This document shows positions 26,923 to 35,533 of a stretch of DNA of 64,000 nucleotides, in pieces (position 1 is the stretch's first letter; the number at the start of each line of letters is the position of its first letter). Under the pieces are notes generated by a model that saw only the letters and a program-made list of their open reading frames with translations, was not told the origin of the DNA and did no database searches. Position numbers and translations under genes: made by a program. The DNA is taken from assembly GCF_050958605.1 (NCBI RefSeq), contig NZ_JBJHDO010000011.1:124001-188000 (forward strand). Reading direction: 5' to 3'. This DNA is from G016756615 sp050958605 (GTDB lineage: Bacteria; Pseudomonadota; Alphaproteobacteria; Rhizobiales; Rhizobiaceae).

Positions 26923-27858
26923 TCAGGGCCGCCGGCCGCGCAGGGCCTGCTGCGCCGCGATCAGTCCGGCATCGCGCGCCGCTTCGAGTTCGGCGATCCC
27001 GCGCCCCCGCGACTCGGCGGCGATGCCCGCAACCAGCTTCTCCTGCGTGGCTTCGTCGAGCTTGGGGTTACCTAGATCCTGCCAGCGCCGCTCCTGGCTG
27101 GGGCCGAGATGGGAAAGATAGTGCCCGATGCCGCCTGGGCCGCCGCCGAGATGATAGGCCAAGTGCGAACCCACCACCGACCAGCGCAGGCCCGGTCCGT
27201 AGACGAGGGCGGAATCGATATCCTCGACCTCGGCAATGCCTTCGGCCACCATGTTCACCGCCTCGCGCCAGAGCGCCGAGGACAGACGGTTGGCGATATG
27301 TCCCACGGCCTCGCGCTTCAGGAACACCGGATGACGCCCAAGCCCGCGGAAGAACGCCGCCGCCGCCTGCACGCGTTCCGGATCGCTGCCATAGAGTTCG
27401 ACCAGCGGCATCAGGTGCGGCGGGTTGAACGGATGAGCGGTGATCAGCCGGGAGGGGTCCGTCATCTCGGCGCTCAGCTCGGACCAAACCAGCGAGGAGG
27501 TGCTGGAGGCAATGGTAGTCCCTGTCGGCGCATTGGCCTCGACCGCGGCATAGAGTTCGCGTTTCAACGGCACCTTTTCCGGCGCGTTCTCCTGGATCCA
27601 GGTCGCGCCGTCGACCGCCTCTTCAAGGCTTTGGGCCAACCGCAGCCGGCCGGGCGCCGGCAGGTCCTGTTCCAGCTCGCCGAGCTGGGCCATCGGCAGG
27701 GCGATCTTGTCGGGAATCGCGGCGCGCACGGTCTCCGCCGGTTCGTAGAGCACCACTTCGTGACCATGTGCGAGGAACAGCGCCGACCAGCTTATGCCGA
27801 TCAGCCCCCCGCCGATCACGGCGATCCGGCCGCCACCTTGCGCCGAGTTATCAACCAT
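26923..27858 (-). CDS. 3-hydroxyacyl-CoA-dehydrogenase-family NAD enzyme
   Basis: A 311-residue protein with an N-terminal Rossmann domain (IAVIGGGLIGISWSALFL, residues 11-28) and a C-terminal helical domain. HPFNPPHLMPLVEL (about residue 150) and KREAVGHIANRL are family signatures. Its length and motifs fit the L-carnitine dehydrogenase / lambda-crystallin (L-gulonate 3-dehydrogenase) branch, which oxidises free hydroxy acids, as well as the true acyl-CoA enzymes. It lies upstream of gntR in the same direction with a 156-bp gap. It probably handles a 3-hydroxyacid linked to the catabolic locus. Confidence 0.82.
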   Translation of the reverse strand: MVDNSAQGGGRIAVIGGGLIGISWSALFLAHGHEVVLYEPAETVRAAIPDKIALPMAQLGELEQDLPAPGRLRLAQSLEEAVDGATWIQENAPEKVPLKRELYAAVEANAPTGTTIASSTSSLVWSELSAEMTDPSRLITAHPFNPPHLMPLVELYGSDPERVQAAAAFFRGLGRHPVFLKREAVGHIANRLSSALWREAVNMVAEGIAEVEDIDSALVYGPGLRWSVVGSHLAYHLGGGPGGIGHYLSHLGPSQERRWQDLGNPKLDEATQEKLVAGIAAESRGRGIAELEAARDAGLIAAQQALRGRRP

Positions 27859-27892
27859 CCTCCAGCTTCTCCATCAAACGTCTGACGAGCAA

Positions 27893-27911
27893 TGTCACGC
27901 CAAAGGTGACA
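27893..27911 (-). promoter_or_regulatory. Candidate operator upstream of the 3-hydroxyacyl-CoA-dehydrogenase-like gene
   Basis: TGTCAC-N7-GTGACA is a perfect inverted repeat 35 bp before the start codon. It contains the 12-base motif TCACGCCAAAGG that is also present in the gntR promoter. A second palindrome, CATAAATTTATG (27930-27941), lies just upstream. The most likely binder is the adjacent GntR protein. The remaining bases between 27859 and 28147 contain no gene. Confidence 0.45.
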
Positions 27912-28147
27912 GCCGTCAATGCATAAGGTCATAAATTTATGTCTTTTGTAACTTTCTTCCATTGTCGAGAAATTCGAACGGGTTCTGTCGCAAAGATGCA
28001 AGCAGGACCAAAAATGAGGCGGCGTTTGATCTTCCAGGCCGCGATCACGTAATTGTTCGCGATCAGGAATTGCCGGATGATCTCAGCGTCCCGCCGCACT
28101 TCGGCGCAGCATACGCGGCACGGCCCCGGCGATCGCGGCCTGGGCGG

Positions 28148-29035
28148 TCAGTTCGTCGGGATCTCGCCATGGAGCCAGGTGCGAAACGCGGTGAAGGCCG
28201 GGTTGCGGGTGCTGCTTTCGGGATAGAAGAGCGCGTAGGACTCGCCGACGGAAAGATGCCTGCGCGAGGCCAGGACGAGCCTGGATCCTGCAATCTCGTC
28301 CTCGACGGTTTTTTCGGGAACGAGGGCGACGCCCATACCCGCGACGGAGGCCGCGATCAGCATGCCGAAATGCTCGAACCGGTCGCCACGCAGGATCGAC
28401 CGCGCGTCGATGCCGGTATCGCGGAACCAGTCGAGCCAGAGGGTCGGCCGGGTCGTCTGCTGCAGCAGCGGCAAGCGCACGAGTTCCTCGTCGGAGACAG
28501 GCGAGGGCACCAGTCCGGGGGAGGCGACCACCACCAGGCGCTCTTCCATGATGTCGTCGTGAAGTACGCCAGCCGGGCGCATGTCGCGTCGCTGGAGCGC
28601 CGCATCGAACGGCTCTTCCTCGAAATTGACCGGGTCGAGGCGGGAGACGATGTCGATCGTCACGTCGGGACAGGCCTGCCGAAACCGGACCAGCCTCGGA
28701 ACCAGCCAAGTGGTTCCGATCGTCGGCAGGACCGCCAGCCGTACCAGATCGGCGCGCCCCCCGAACGCCATGACTGCAATCGAGGCCTGCCGCAGCTGCT
28801 GGACGAGCAGTTCGGCTTCGGCGGCGAAGGCCCGTCCGGCATCGGAAAGCACGAGGCGCTGGCGGACCCGGTGGAACAGGCGAACGCCGAGCCGCTGCTC
28901 GAGAGTGGACAGGGCGCGGCTGACCGCGCTCTGGGTCAGGCCGAGTTCCTCCGACGCCCGTGTCGTGGCCCCGGTGCGCACGCAGGCCGAAAGGACGACG
29001 AGCTCGCCTATGGTGGGCAGGAATGGATCGCGCAT
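28148..29035 (-). CDS. LysR-family regulator, GcdR-like
   Basis: A 295-residue LysR-type regulator. The N-terminal winged helix-turn-helix (about residues 8-66) contains TRASEELGLTQSAVSRALST and RLGVRLFHRVRQRLVLSDAG. The C-terminal co-inducer domain is complete. It is divergent from gcdH with a 117-bp gap, the usual position of GcdR-type activators of glutarate catabolism. The frame remains open far upstream, but MRDPFLPTIGELVVL (ATG at 29033-29035) is the proper start. Confidence 0.9.
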   Translation of the reverse strand: MRDPFLPTIGELVVLSACVRTGATTRASEELGLTQSAVSRALSTLEQRLGVRLFHRVRQRLVLSDAGRAFAAEAELLVQQLRQASIAVMAFGGRADLVRLAVLPTIGTTWLVPRLVRFRQACPDVTIDIVSRLDPVNFEEEPFDAALQRRDMRPAGVLHDDIMEERLVVVASPGLVPSPVSDEELVRLPLLQQTTRPTLWLDWFRDTGIDARSILRGDRFEHFGMLIAASVAGMGVALVPEKTVEDEIAGSRLVLASRRHLSVGESYALFYPESSTRNPAFTAFRTWLHGEIPTN

Positions 29036-29046
29036 CGCCTTATCAT

Positions 29047-29063
29047 ATGAGGAAATTTCATAA
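29047..29063. promoter_or_regulatory. Candidate LysR binding site, T-N11-A
   Basis: TATGA-N7-TCATA is a perfect inverted repeat that contains the T-N11-A core typical of LysR sites. It is centred in the 117-bp divergent gap, close to the regulator gene's start. It is probably the site for autoregulation and for activation of gcdH. Confidence 0.5.
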
Positions 29064-29152
29064 GCTGGAAATTCTTTCTCGTTATCGCCGCCGCACCCGT
29101 TTCGGTAAAAGGGCGTTCGACCTTCCTGTTCGACCATATAGAGGTAGTACTT

Positions 29153-30373
29153 ATGAGCGAAGCCAATAGGAGCGCTGGCGCGTCGACACATGCGACCTTC
29201 ACATGGGACGACCCGTTTCGCCTCGACGACCAGCTGACGGAAGACGAGCGGATGATCCGCGACACGGCGGCTGCCTTTGCGGCCGACAGGCTCGCGCCGC
29301 GTGTGCAGGAAGCCTATCTGGAGGAGAAGACCGACCCGGCGATCTTCCGCGAGATGGGCGAGGCGGGCCTGCTCGGCGTGACCATTCCGGAAGAGTATGG
29401 CGGCGTCGGCGCCAGCTACGTGGCCTACGGGCTGGTGGCTCGCGAAGTGGAGCGCATCGACTCGGGCTACCGCTCGATGATGAGCGTGCAATCCTCGCTG
29501 GTCATGTATCCGATCCACGCCTACGGTTCGGAGGAGCAGCGGAAGCGATACCTGCCTAAATTGGCTTCCGGCGAGTGGATCGGCTGCTTCGGCCTGACGG
29601 AGCCCGACGCCGGCTCCGACCCCGGCGGGATGAAGACTCGTGCCGAAAAGATCGACGGCGGCTGGCGTCTCACCGGCTCGAAGATGTGGATCTCCAATGC
29701 ACCGATCGCCGATGTCTTCGTCGTCTGGGCGAAAGTCCGGGGCGAGGACGGCAAGGACGCCATTCGCGGCTTCGTGCTGGAAAAGGGCATGAAGGGCCTG
29801 TCCGCTCCGAAGATCGGCGGCAAGCTTTCGCTCCGGGCTTCGATCACCGGCGAGATCGTCCTCGACAATGTCGAGGTCGACGAGGCAGCGCTCCTGCCCA
29901 ACGTGTCGGGCCTGAAGGGGCCGTTCGGCTGCCTCAACCGCGCCCGCTACGGCATCTCGTGGGGCGCGATGGGCGCGGCCGAGGATTGCTGGCACCGCGC
30001 GCGGCAATATGGTCTCGACCGCAAGCAGTTCGGCAAGCCGCTGGCCGGCACGCAGCTCTACCAGAAGAAGCTGGCCGATATGCAGACGGAGATCGCGCTG
30101 GGGCTGCAGGCGAGCCTCAGGGTCGGGCGGCTGATGGACGAGGGCAAGTTCGCGCCGGAGATGATCTCGATCGTGAAGCGCAACAACTGCGGCAAGGCGC
30201 TCGACATCGCTCGCCAGGCGCGCGACATGCATGGCGGCAACGGCATCCAGGTCGAGTACCATGTCATGCGCCACGCTCAGAACCTGGAGACCGTCAACAC
30301 CTATGAGGGCACCCATGACGTGCACGCCCTCATCCTTGGTCGCGCGCAGACCGGGCTGCAGGCGTTCTTCTGA
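29153..30373 (+). CDS. gcdH: Glutaryl-CoA dehydrogenase
   Basis: Oxidises and decarboxylates glutaryl-CoA to crotonyl-CoA with FAD, in lysine, tryptophan and glutarate breakdown. The 406-residue acyl-CoA dehydrogenase shows the glutaryl-CoA dehydrogenase N-terminus (TWDDPFRLDDQLTEDERMIR), the flavin blocks CFGLTEPDAGSDP and LTGSKMWISNAPIADVF, and the catalytic Glu (about residue 385) in VNTYEGTHDVHALILGR. That last motif separates GcdH from other acyl-CoA dehydrogenases. Its stop codon overlaps the CoA-transferase start. Confidence 0.94.
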   Translation: MSEANRSAGASTHATFTWDDPFRLDDQLTEDERMIRDTAAAFAADRLAPRVQEAYLEEKTDPAIFREMGEAGLLGVTIPEEYGGVGASYVAYGLVAREVERIDSGYRSMMSVQSSLVMYPIHAYGSEEQRKRYLPKLASGEWIGCFGLTEPDAGSDPGGMKTRAEKIDGGWRLTGSKMWISNAPIADVFVVWAKVRGEDGKDAIRGFVLEKGMKGLSAPKIGGKLSLRASITGEIVLDNVEVDEAALLPNVSGLKGPFGCLNRARYGISWGAMGAAEDCWHRARQYGLDRKQFGKPLAGTQLYQKKLADMQTEIALGLQASLRVGRLMDEGKFAPEMISIVKRNNCGKALDIARQARDMHGGNGIQVEYHVMRHAQNLETVNTYEGTHDVHALILGRAQTGLQAFF

Positions 30374-31530
30374 TGGGCGAGCAGGCATATCCGCTGCAAG
30401 GCATCCGGGTCGTCGAGCTGGCCCGGATCCTGGCCGGTCCATGGATCGGCCAGACGCTGGCCGATCTCGGCGCCGAGGTCATCAAGGTCGAGGCTCCGGA
30501 AGGCGACGATACGCGGCGCTGGGGACCGCCCTTCATCCGGCGGTCGCGCCCCGACGGGACGACCGAGGAGGTGGCGGCCTATTTCTGCGCCGCAAACCGG
30601 GGGAAGACGTCTGTCACATGCGATTTCAATGACGCCGACGACTTGGCGCGTCTCAAAGACCTGATCGCCGAGGCGGACGTCCTGATCGAGAATTTCAAGG
30701 TCGGCGGCCTGTCAAGGTTCGGCCTCGATTACGAGACGCTGTCGGCGCTCAATCCGCGCCTCGTCTACGCTTCCGTCACCGGCTTCGGCCAGACCGGTCC
30801 GCGCCGGCAGCAGGCCGGCTACGACTTCATGATCCAGGGCATGAGCGGCATCATGGACCTGACGGGCGAGCCCGACGGCGAGCCGCAGAAGGTCGGTGTC
30901 GCCTGGATCGACATCTTCACCGGCCTCTACGGCGTAATCGCGGTCCAGGCTGCCCTGGCGGAGCGCGCCCGCTCGGGGAGGGGACAGCAGGTCGACCTGT
31001 CGCTGCTCGACTGCGGTGTCGCCGTCCTCGCCAACCAGGCGGCCAATTTCCTCCTGGGCGGCAGCGTCCCGCGCCGGCTGGGCAACGCTCATCCCAACAT
31101 CGTGCCCTACCAGCTTTTCCCGGCCGAAGACGGACATTTGATCATCGCCTGCGGCAACGACCGTCAGTTCAGCGCGCTCTGCCGCGTCCTCGGGAGCGAG
31201 GCACTGGCCGCCGATCCGCGATTTGCGACCAACGCGCTGCGCGTTCACAACCGTGAGGAACTCTGCGCGATCATTGCCGAAGCGACGCGCCTGCGAACAC
31301 GCAACGATCTCATCGATGCGCTGACGGCGGGGGGCGTTCCCGCCGGTCCCGTCAACACGGTTCCCGAGGCGCTCGCGGATCCGCAGACCGGCGAGCGCGG
31401 GCTGCGCATCGAGCCTGAAGGCATAGCCGGCCTCAGGACACCTATCGACTTTTCCCGAAGCGGGCTCAAGCTGCAACACTCCGCCCCGACGCTGGGAACG
31501 GGTCGGTGGGCCTTCGCTGCAAGGGCGTGA
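30373..31530 (+). CDS. Class III (CaiB/BaiF) CoA-transferase, probably for glutarate
   Basis: A 385-residue CoA-transferase. The N-terminus is typical (LQGIRVVELARILAGPWIGQ), followed by LGAEVIKVEAPEGDDTRRWG. The catalytic Asp is D180 in GVAWIDIFTGLYG. By its coupling to gcdH (one-base overlap) it probably activates glutarate with succinyl-CoA, like the mammalian SUGCT homologue. The pair plus the divergent LysR gene forms a compact glutarate-to-crotonyl-CoA module. The acceptor is inferred from context. Confidence 0.88.
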   Translation: MGEQAYPLQGIRVVELARILAGPWIGQTLADLGAEVIKVEAPEGDDTRRWGPPFIRRSRPDGTTEEVAAYFCAANRGKTSVTCDFNDADDLARLKDLIAEADVLIENFKVGGLSRFGLDYETLSALNPRLVYASVTGFGQTGPRRQQAGYDFMIQGMSGIMDLTGEPDGEPQKVGVAWIDIFTGLYGVIAVQAALAERARSGRGQQVDLSLLDCGVAVLANQAANFLLGGSVPRRLGNAHPNIVPYQLFPAEDGHLIIACGNDRQFSALCRVLGSEALAADPRFATNALRVHNREELCAIIAEATRLRTRNDLIDALTAGGVPAGPVNTVPEALADPQTGERGLRIEPEGIAGLRTPIDFSRSGLKLQHSAPTLGTGRWAFAARA

Positions 31531-31590
31531 CGCGCGACCTTCAGGTGTCGTTCCTCGGCCGTTTCGCAGGCCGCTCGGCTGCAAGATGCT

Positions 31591-31971
31591 CTACCGTTCC
31601 CGCTTCGGCACGTCTCGCAGCGCGGCCTGCAATTCGCAGAGCACCCGCTCGATTGCGGCCTCGTCGAGCCTGCAGATCCCGTCAGCAAGAAGATTGGCGA
31701 GCTCCGTGGCCTTGGGCGACAGGCCGGACGTGTCGATGACGGCACGGGGATGCGACGCCTCGGCCAGGCGCTGCAATTCCTCCGCATCATCCCAGATGAC
31801 GTTGAAATAGCCGATGATCTTCTGGACCATGGCCCAGTTCGGCACGCCGCGATGGCCGTGCTCCAGCGCCGACAGATAGGCCGCGCTGACGCCGATGGCG
31901 TCAGCCATATCCTTCTGCGAAACGCCTCGCTCGCGGCGCAGCTTCCGCAGCCTTTCACCGAAGGGTGTCAT
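31591..31971 (-). CDS. XRE-family helix-turn-helix regulator
   Basis: A 126-residue protein with an N-terminal Cro/C1-type helix-turn-helix (about residues 5-62: RLRKLRRERGVSQKDMADAI then GVSAAYLSALEHGHRGVP). A C-terminal helical tail of about 60 residues has no recognised motif. It overlaps the upstream smr gene by four bases. It is often found with MltA and Smr genes in rhizobia; its targets are unknown. Confidence 0.9.
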   Translation of the reverse strand: MTPFGERLRKLRRERGVSQKDMADAIGVSAAYLSALEHGHRGVPNWAMVQKIIGYFNVIWDDAEELQRLAEASHPRAVIDTSGLSPKATELANLLADGICRLDEAAIERVLCELQAALRDVPKRER

Positions 31972-32498
31972 GGGAGGCCGCGCCTGATGCGGACATAAAG
32001 CGCTCCGCTGCCGCCATGCCGGCGTGAAGCGTCGTCATGGCCGCTGACCAGGGCGCGGAAGGGAGGCGTCGCCAGCCACTGCGGCACGGAGCGTCGCAGG
32101 ACGCCCTCGCTGCGAGACGATGAGCCCTTGCCGGTGATGATCAGCACGTAGCGCACGCCACCCTGCTGGGCGCGACGCAGGAAGGAAAGGAGCAGCCAAT
32201 AGGCCTCGTCCTGGGTCATGCCGTGGAGATCGACCCGGCCTTCGATGGGAAGGCGGCCCTTGGCGAGCTTGTCGCGCGTCTGCGTGTCGAAGACATGCGC
32301 GAGCTTCAACGTCTTGGGTCTCGCGGCCGGCTCCTCTCGCGCCTCGCTGCGTGGCGCCGGTGCGGCCCGCTCTTCCCGTGTGGAAGGTTCCGGCGGTAGT
32401 GCCACAGGCTCCTTCCCGGCCAGCGGCGTGGCCGAACGCGCCACGAGGTTCCACAGGACACGATCCTCGTCGGTGAGCTCCCGGGTGCGTCGGCTCAT
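31968..32498 (-). CDS. Smr-domain protein (MutS2-like C-terminal domain)
   Basis: A 176-residue protein. The N-terminal half is low-complexity, rich in Ala, Pro, Glu and Arg. The C-terminal Smr domain (about residues 80-176) has the motifs RVDLHGMTQDEAYWLLLSFL and LIITGKGSSSRSEGVLRRSV. Stand-alone Smr proteins are thought to be DNA or RNA nucleases. It overlaps both neighbours by four bases, so mltA, smr and xre are one operon. Confidence 0.92.
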   Translation of the reverse strand: MSRRTRELTDEDRVLWNLVARSATPLAGKEPVALPPEPSTREERAAPAPRSEAREEPAARPKTLKLAHVFDTQTRDKLAKGRLPIEGRVDLHGMTQDEAYWLLLSFLRRAQQGGVRYVLIITGKGSSSRSEGVLRRSVPQWLATPPFRALVSGHDDASRRHGGSGALYVRIRRGLP

Positions 32499-33598
32499 CG
32501 TCCCTCCGCCAGCATGGGCCGTGGCAAAAGGGCTATGAAATCGGCGGGATGGCGAACAATGCCTGCGATCTCGCCCGCTTGGGCGCCTGAGCCCGCAAAC
32601 AGGTCGCCGCGGGCGGGGCCGGTGATCGCAGAGCCGGTGTCCTGGGCGATCATCAGACGCCTGAAGCCGCCGCCGCCGAAGGCGCCCAGAGTTGGCGCGA
32701 CGATGAAGAAAGGCGTGGCGAATGTATGAAGCAGCCGATCGACCGCAATCGAGCGGCCTGGCGTAAGCGGCACCTTGGCCGCGGCGACAGGTCCCAGACC
32801 ATCGTCATCCACCGGAGCCTCTCGAAAGAAGATGTAGGACCGGTTGCGCCACAATATTTCGTCGATCCTGTTTGGATTGTCGCGGAACCAGCGCCGGATC
32901 GACTGCATGGTTACGTCGGCCGGCGGGATCTCGCCAAGTTCGGCAAGAATGCCGCCCGGACCGGTGAAGCGGTGGCCGGATTTCGCGGCATAGGTCACCC
33001 GTTTCCTGGTGCCGTCGGTCATGACGAGGCGGGCTGCGCCCTGGACATGGATGAAGAAGGCATCGACGACATCAGCCAGCCATGCGATCTCGAGGCCTTT
33101 TCCGGCCAGCGCTCCCTGCTCGATGGCGCGACGATCGTGGTACTCGACGATCCCCTCCTCCGCGGCCCGGCCAAAGGCGAGATACGGATCGAAGCCTGCC
33201 GGTCTGTTCGCGTCGTCGACATCGACGAGGTCCGATGGCCGCGCCAGCAGGGGAAAGCGGAAACGGCCGGTGCGTCCTGGAGAAGCCTCCGCCTCCGGTT
33301 CATAGAAACCGGTGACGAAGCCGCGGTCCCTCCCATCAGGCTTCACCGCATGCGGCACGAAGTGCCGCTCGAAAAAATCCCGCGCCGGTGCCGAGCCGAG
33401 TTCCGGCACCGCCCGCGCCTCGGCGAAGGCGGCGGCGAAAGCCTGGGCTTCGACGCCGAGCGTTCCGGTACGATAGGGTTTCTCAAGGCTCCGGACAGCG
33501 GAGCGCCGAAATGCGGCGAAGGCCGGCGCAGGATCGTCCTCCCGCCAGCCCGGCATGTCATCGAAGGAAATCTTTCGGAAAAGCGGGGGGAGCGCCAC
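32495..33598 (-). CDS. mltA: Membrane-bound lytic murein transglycosylase A family protein
   Basis: Cleaves peptidoglycan glycan strands, giving 1,6-anhydro ends. The 367-residue protein has the MltA domain (GFVTGFYEPEAEASPGRTGR near residue 95) and the C-terminal 3D domain with its conserved aspartates (AQDTGSAITGPARGDLFAGS near residue 317). No signal peptide or lipobox is seen at this start, a GTG at 33596-33598 only 9 bp after the preceding gene. The start may therefore be wrong or export may be unusual. Confidence 0.9.
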   Translation of the reverse strand: MALPPLFRKISFDDMPGWREDDPAPAFAAFRRSAVRSLEKPYRTGTLGVEAQAFAAAFAEARAVPELGSAPARDFFERHFVPHAVKPDGRDRGFVTGFYEPEAEASPGRTGRFRFPLLARPSDLVDVDDANRPAGFDPYLAFGRAAEEGIVEYHDRRAIEQGALAGKGLEIAWLADVVDAFFIHVQGAARLVMTDGTRKRVTYAAKSGHRFTGPGGILAELGEIPPADVTMQSIRRWFRDNPNRIDEILWRNRSYIFFREAPVDDDGLGPVAAAKVPLTPGRSIAVDRLLHTFATPFFIVAPTLGAFGGGGFRRLMIAQDTGSAITGPARGDLFAGSGAQAGEIAGIVRHPADFIALLPRPMLAEGR

Positions 33599-33607
33599 CG
33601 GAGCGGA

Positions 33608-34321
33608 TCAGTCCTCGGCTTCGGTGGCCACGAGCTTCCAGTTGGGATCGCGCGAGCGCGTGTCGCGAGCGAAGGTCCAGACATCCTTGACTTCCGCCAC
33701 CGTTTCAGGATCGCCGTCGATCACGGTGCCGGCGCTGTCACGGGTCGCGGAAATGAGCTCGCTGACGATGCGCAGCGTGACATGAGCCTCGCTGCCTTTC
33801 ATTTCCGCCGAGACGAAGTCCGCCTTGTCGATGCCCACGAAAGACGACTGGATCTTCTCGGAGCGAGACTCGCGGTCGGCGATCGCCGCGACGAAGCCCT
33901 CGAAAACCTCGCGCGACAGCAAATTCTTCAAGGTCTTGCGGTCGCCATCGGCAAAGGCCATCACGATCATTTCATAGGCCATCTTGGCGCCTTCCAGGAA
34001 CGTCTTCGGTTCAAAACCGGGATCGGCGTCCTTGATGGCGCGAAGGCCCTTGTTCAGATCGGTGCCAGGCTGTGCGACGGCATCGATGGGCCGATAGGCG
34101 TCGTCGTTTGCTTCCCCGGCCGAACGTTTGCGGGGCAGCGCGACGACATTCTCCGGCGATTTTGCCGAATCCTTGCTTTTGTCGGGGGTGCGCGCCGCAG
34201 TGTAGGGATCGAAGGGCGGTCGTTCGTTGCCGGTGCGTCGCCCCAGCACGTTGCGCAGCTGGAAAAAGATCACGACGGCCGCGACAAGAAAGAAAACGGT
34301 ACCGAAATCGAAGAATTCCAT
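33608..34321 (-). CDS. Tim44-like domain membrane protein (TimA)
   Basis: A 237-residue protein. One N-terminal membrane helix (FGTVFFLVAAVVIFFQLRNV, residues 6-25) is followed by a charged linker and a Tim44-like domain (about residues 95-230, with FLEGAKMAYEMIVMAFADGD and LKNLLSREVFEGFVAAI). Alphaproteobacterial TimA proteins are relatives of the mitochondrial import motor component. Their own role, possibly inner-membrane protein assembly, is not settled. The start MEFFDFGTVFF gives the family N-terminus. It is divergent from fxsA. Confidence 0.9.
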   Translation of the reverse strand: MEFFDFGTVFFLVAAVVIFFQLRNVLGRRTGNERPPFDPYTAARTPDKSKDSAKSPENVVALPRKRSAGEANDDAYRPIDAVAQPGTDLNKGLRAIKDADPGFEPKTFLEGAKMAYEMIVMAFADGDRKTLKNLLSREVFEGFVAAIADRESRSEKIQSSFVGIDKADFVSAEMKGSEAHVTLRIVSELISATRDSAGTVIDGDPETVAEVKDVWTFARDTRSRDPNWKLVATEAED

Positions 34322-34511
34322 ATCTTCCGCCAAGTGACCTCTATTTCGGCCCACACGCCGCGCTGACACGACGTCCAGCCTCCGCGTCGCGAATGCGCAC
34401 TCTTTCTCATATAGAACGCCCGGCGCTATCATTCAAATCCGGGCCATCCATAACTATCTAGTCGGCATTATGCCAGTATCCACTCCTCGCCGCACTAGCT
34501 GAAAGAAGACC

Positions 34512-35006
34512 GTGCCGACGCTCATCGCAATCCTCATGCTAGCCTTTCCGCTTTTGGAGATCGCCGTCTTCGTCCTGGTGGGCGGCGAAATCGGGGTCTT
34601 GCCGACGATCGGGCTCATCGTGCTCAGTGGTATGGTAGGTGCATTCCTGTTGCGCTGGCAGGGCTTTGGCGCGATGCAGCGAATTCGCCGTGAGGTGGAG
34701 CAGGGCGGCACGCCTGGGCGCGAACTGGCTCATGGCGCCATGATCATGCTCGCCGGTATATTGCTGCTTATCCCGGGCTTCATTTCCGACGTATTCGGCC
34801 TGCTGCTTTTCATCCCTGCCGTGCGCGACGCCGCCTGGCGTTTTTTCAGCAGCAGGATCACCGTCGTGACCGGTTTCAGCGCAGGAGCGCGCGGCTTCGG
34901 CCGACCCGGCAACCGGGATCGCGAGCGCACCATCGACCTCGATGAAGACGAATATACCAAGACGCCTGATCCCAACTCCCCTTGGCGCCGCCCCGAGATC
35001 GAATAG
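34512..35006 (+). CDS. fxsA: FxsA-family membrane protein
   Basis: A 164-residue inner-membrane protein of the FxsA (YjeG) family, named for suppression of F exclusion of phage T7. Three to four helices are seen in the first 120 residues (LIAILMLAFPLLEIAVFVLV; IGLIVLSGMVGAFLLRW; MIMLAGILLLIPGFISDVFG). The C-terminus is acidic (DLDEDEYTKTPDPNSPWR). The start is a GTG at 34512. It is divergent from the Tim44-like gene and upstream of secB, as is usual in rhizobia. Confidence 0.88.
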   Translation: MPTLIAILMLAFPLLEIAVFVLVGGEIGVLPTIGLIVLSGMVGAFLLRWQGFGAMQRIRREVEQGGTPGRELAHGAMIMLAGILLLIPGFISDVFGLLLFIPAVRDAAWRFFSSRITVVTGFSAGARGFGRPGNRDRERTIDLDEDEYTKTPDPNSPWRRPEIE

Positions 35007-35065
35007 ACGACGGAACAAACCTCGACGGCGAGCGTTGGTTTCTACGCTGCGTCGAGGATCGAGCC

Positions 35066-35254
35066 ATGCGCAAGGGCCGATGGTCTTTGTGGAACTTCTT
35101 CGAGAAACGGCCGCAACCTGCGGACGCAGAGAATGCTTCGGTGGGCGCGATAGTCCGCCTTCTGAAATCCCGACACGTCAACGCCGAGGAAGAGAAAGAG
35201 GAAGAGCTTCCTGCGGAGCGAAGCGATAAGGTCGATAATCGCCCGCGCCGTTGA
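35066..35254 (+). CDS. Hypothetical small protein (uncertain)
   Basis: A possible 62-residue protein starting MRKGRWSLWNFFEKRPQPAD, with an acidic stretch (AEEEKEEELP) and a basic C-terminus. It fits between fxsA and the DUF3008 gene, and a weak GAGG lies upstream. No family is recognised. If it is not real, the stretch 35007-35325 contains no gene. Confidence 0.35.
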   Translation: MRKGRWSLWNFFEKRPQPADAENASVGAIVRLLKSRHVNAEEEKEEELPAERSDKVDNRPRR

Positions 35255-35325
35255 ACCATCCCCAAGCTGACGCGTTAGCACCCAGGCGGCGTCGAGCCGT
35301 CATCTGTGCGAAAGGGAGAATAATC

Positions 35326-35514
35326 ATGCCGGCAAAGTCGAAGGCCCAGCAGAAGGCAGCCGGAGCAGCCTTGGCGGCCAAGCGCGGTGAGATCAAGAAG
35401 AGCGAATTGAAGGGGGCTTCGAAGTCGATGGTGAAGTCGATGAGCGAGAAGGAACTTCACGACATGGCTTCCACCAAACGCAAGGGCAAGCCGGAACATG
35501 CCTCCAAGTCGTGA
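35326..35514 (+). CDS. DUF3008 family small protein
   Basis: A 62-residue, lysine-rich protein starting MPAKSKAQQKAAGAALAAKR, the DUF3008 signature. It is highly basic and predicted to be unstructured or helical, with the tail ASTKRKGKPEHASKS. A GGGAGA ribosome site precedes the ATG. Its function is unknown; its composition suggests nucleic-acid or stress-related binding, which is only a guess. Confidence 0.8.
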   Translation: MPAKSKAQQKAAGAALAAKRGEIKKSELKGASKSMVKSMSEKELHDMASTKRKGKPEHASKS

Positions 35515-35533
35515 CGGAAAGAGGGACGACGAC

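Noticed and set aside
29036..30442. N-terminal extension of the LysR frame, about 470 codons
   Set aside because: It is antisense to gcdH and across the divergent promoter. The regulator's true start is the ATG at 29033-29035.
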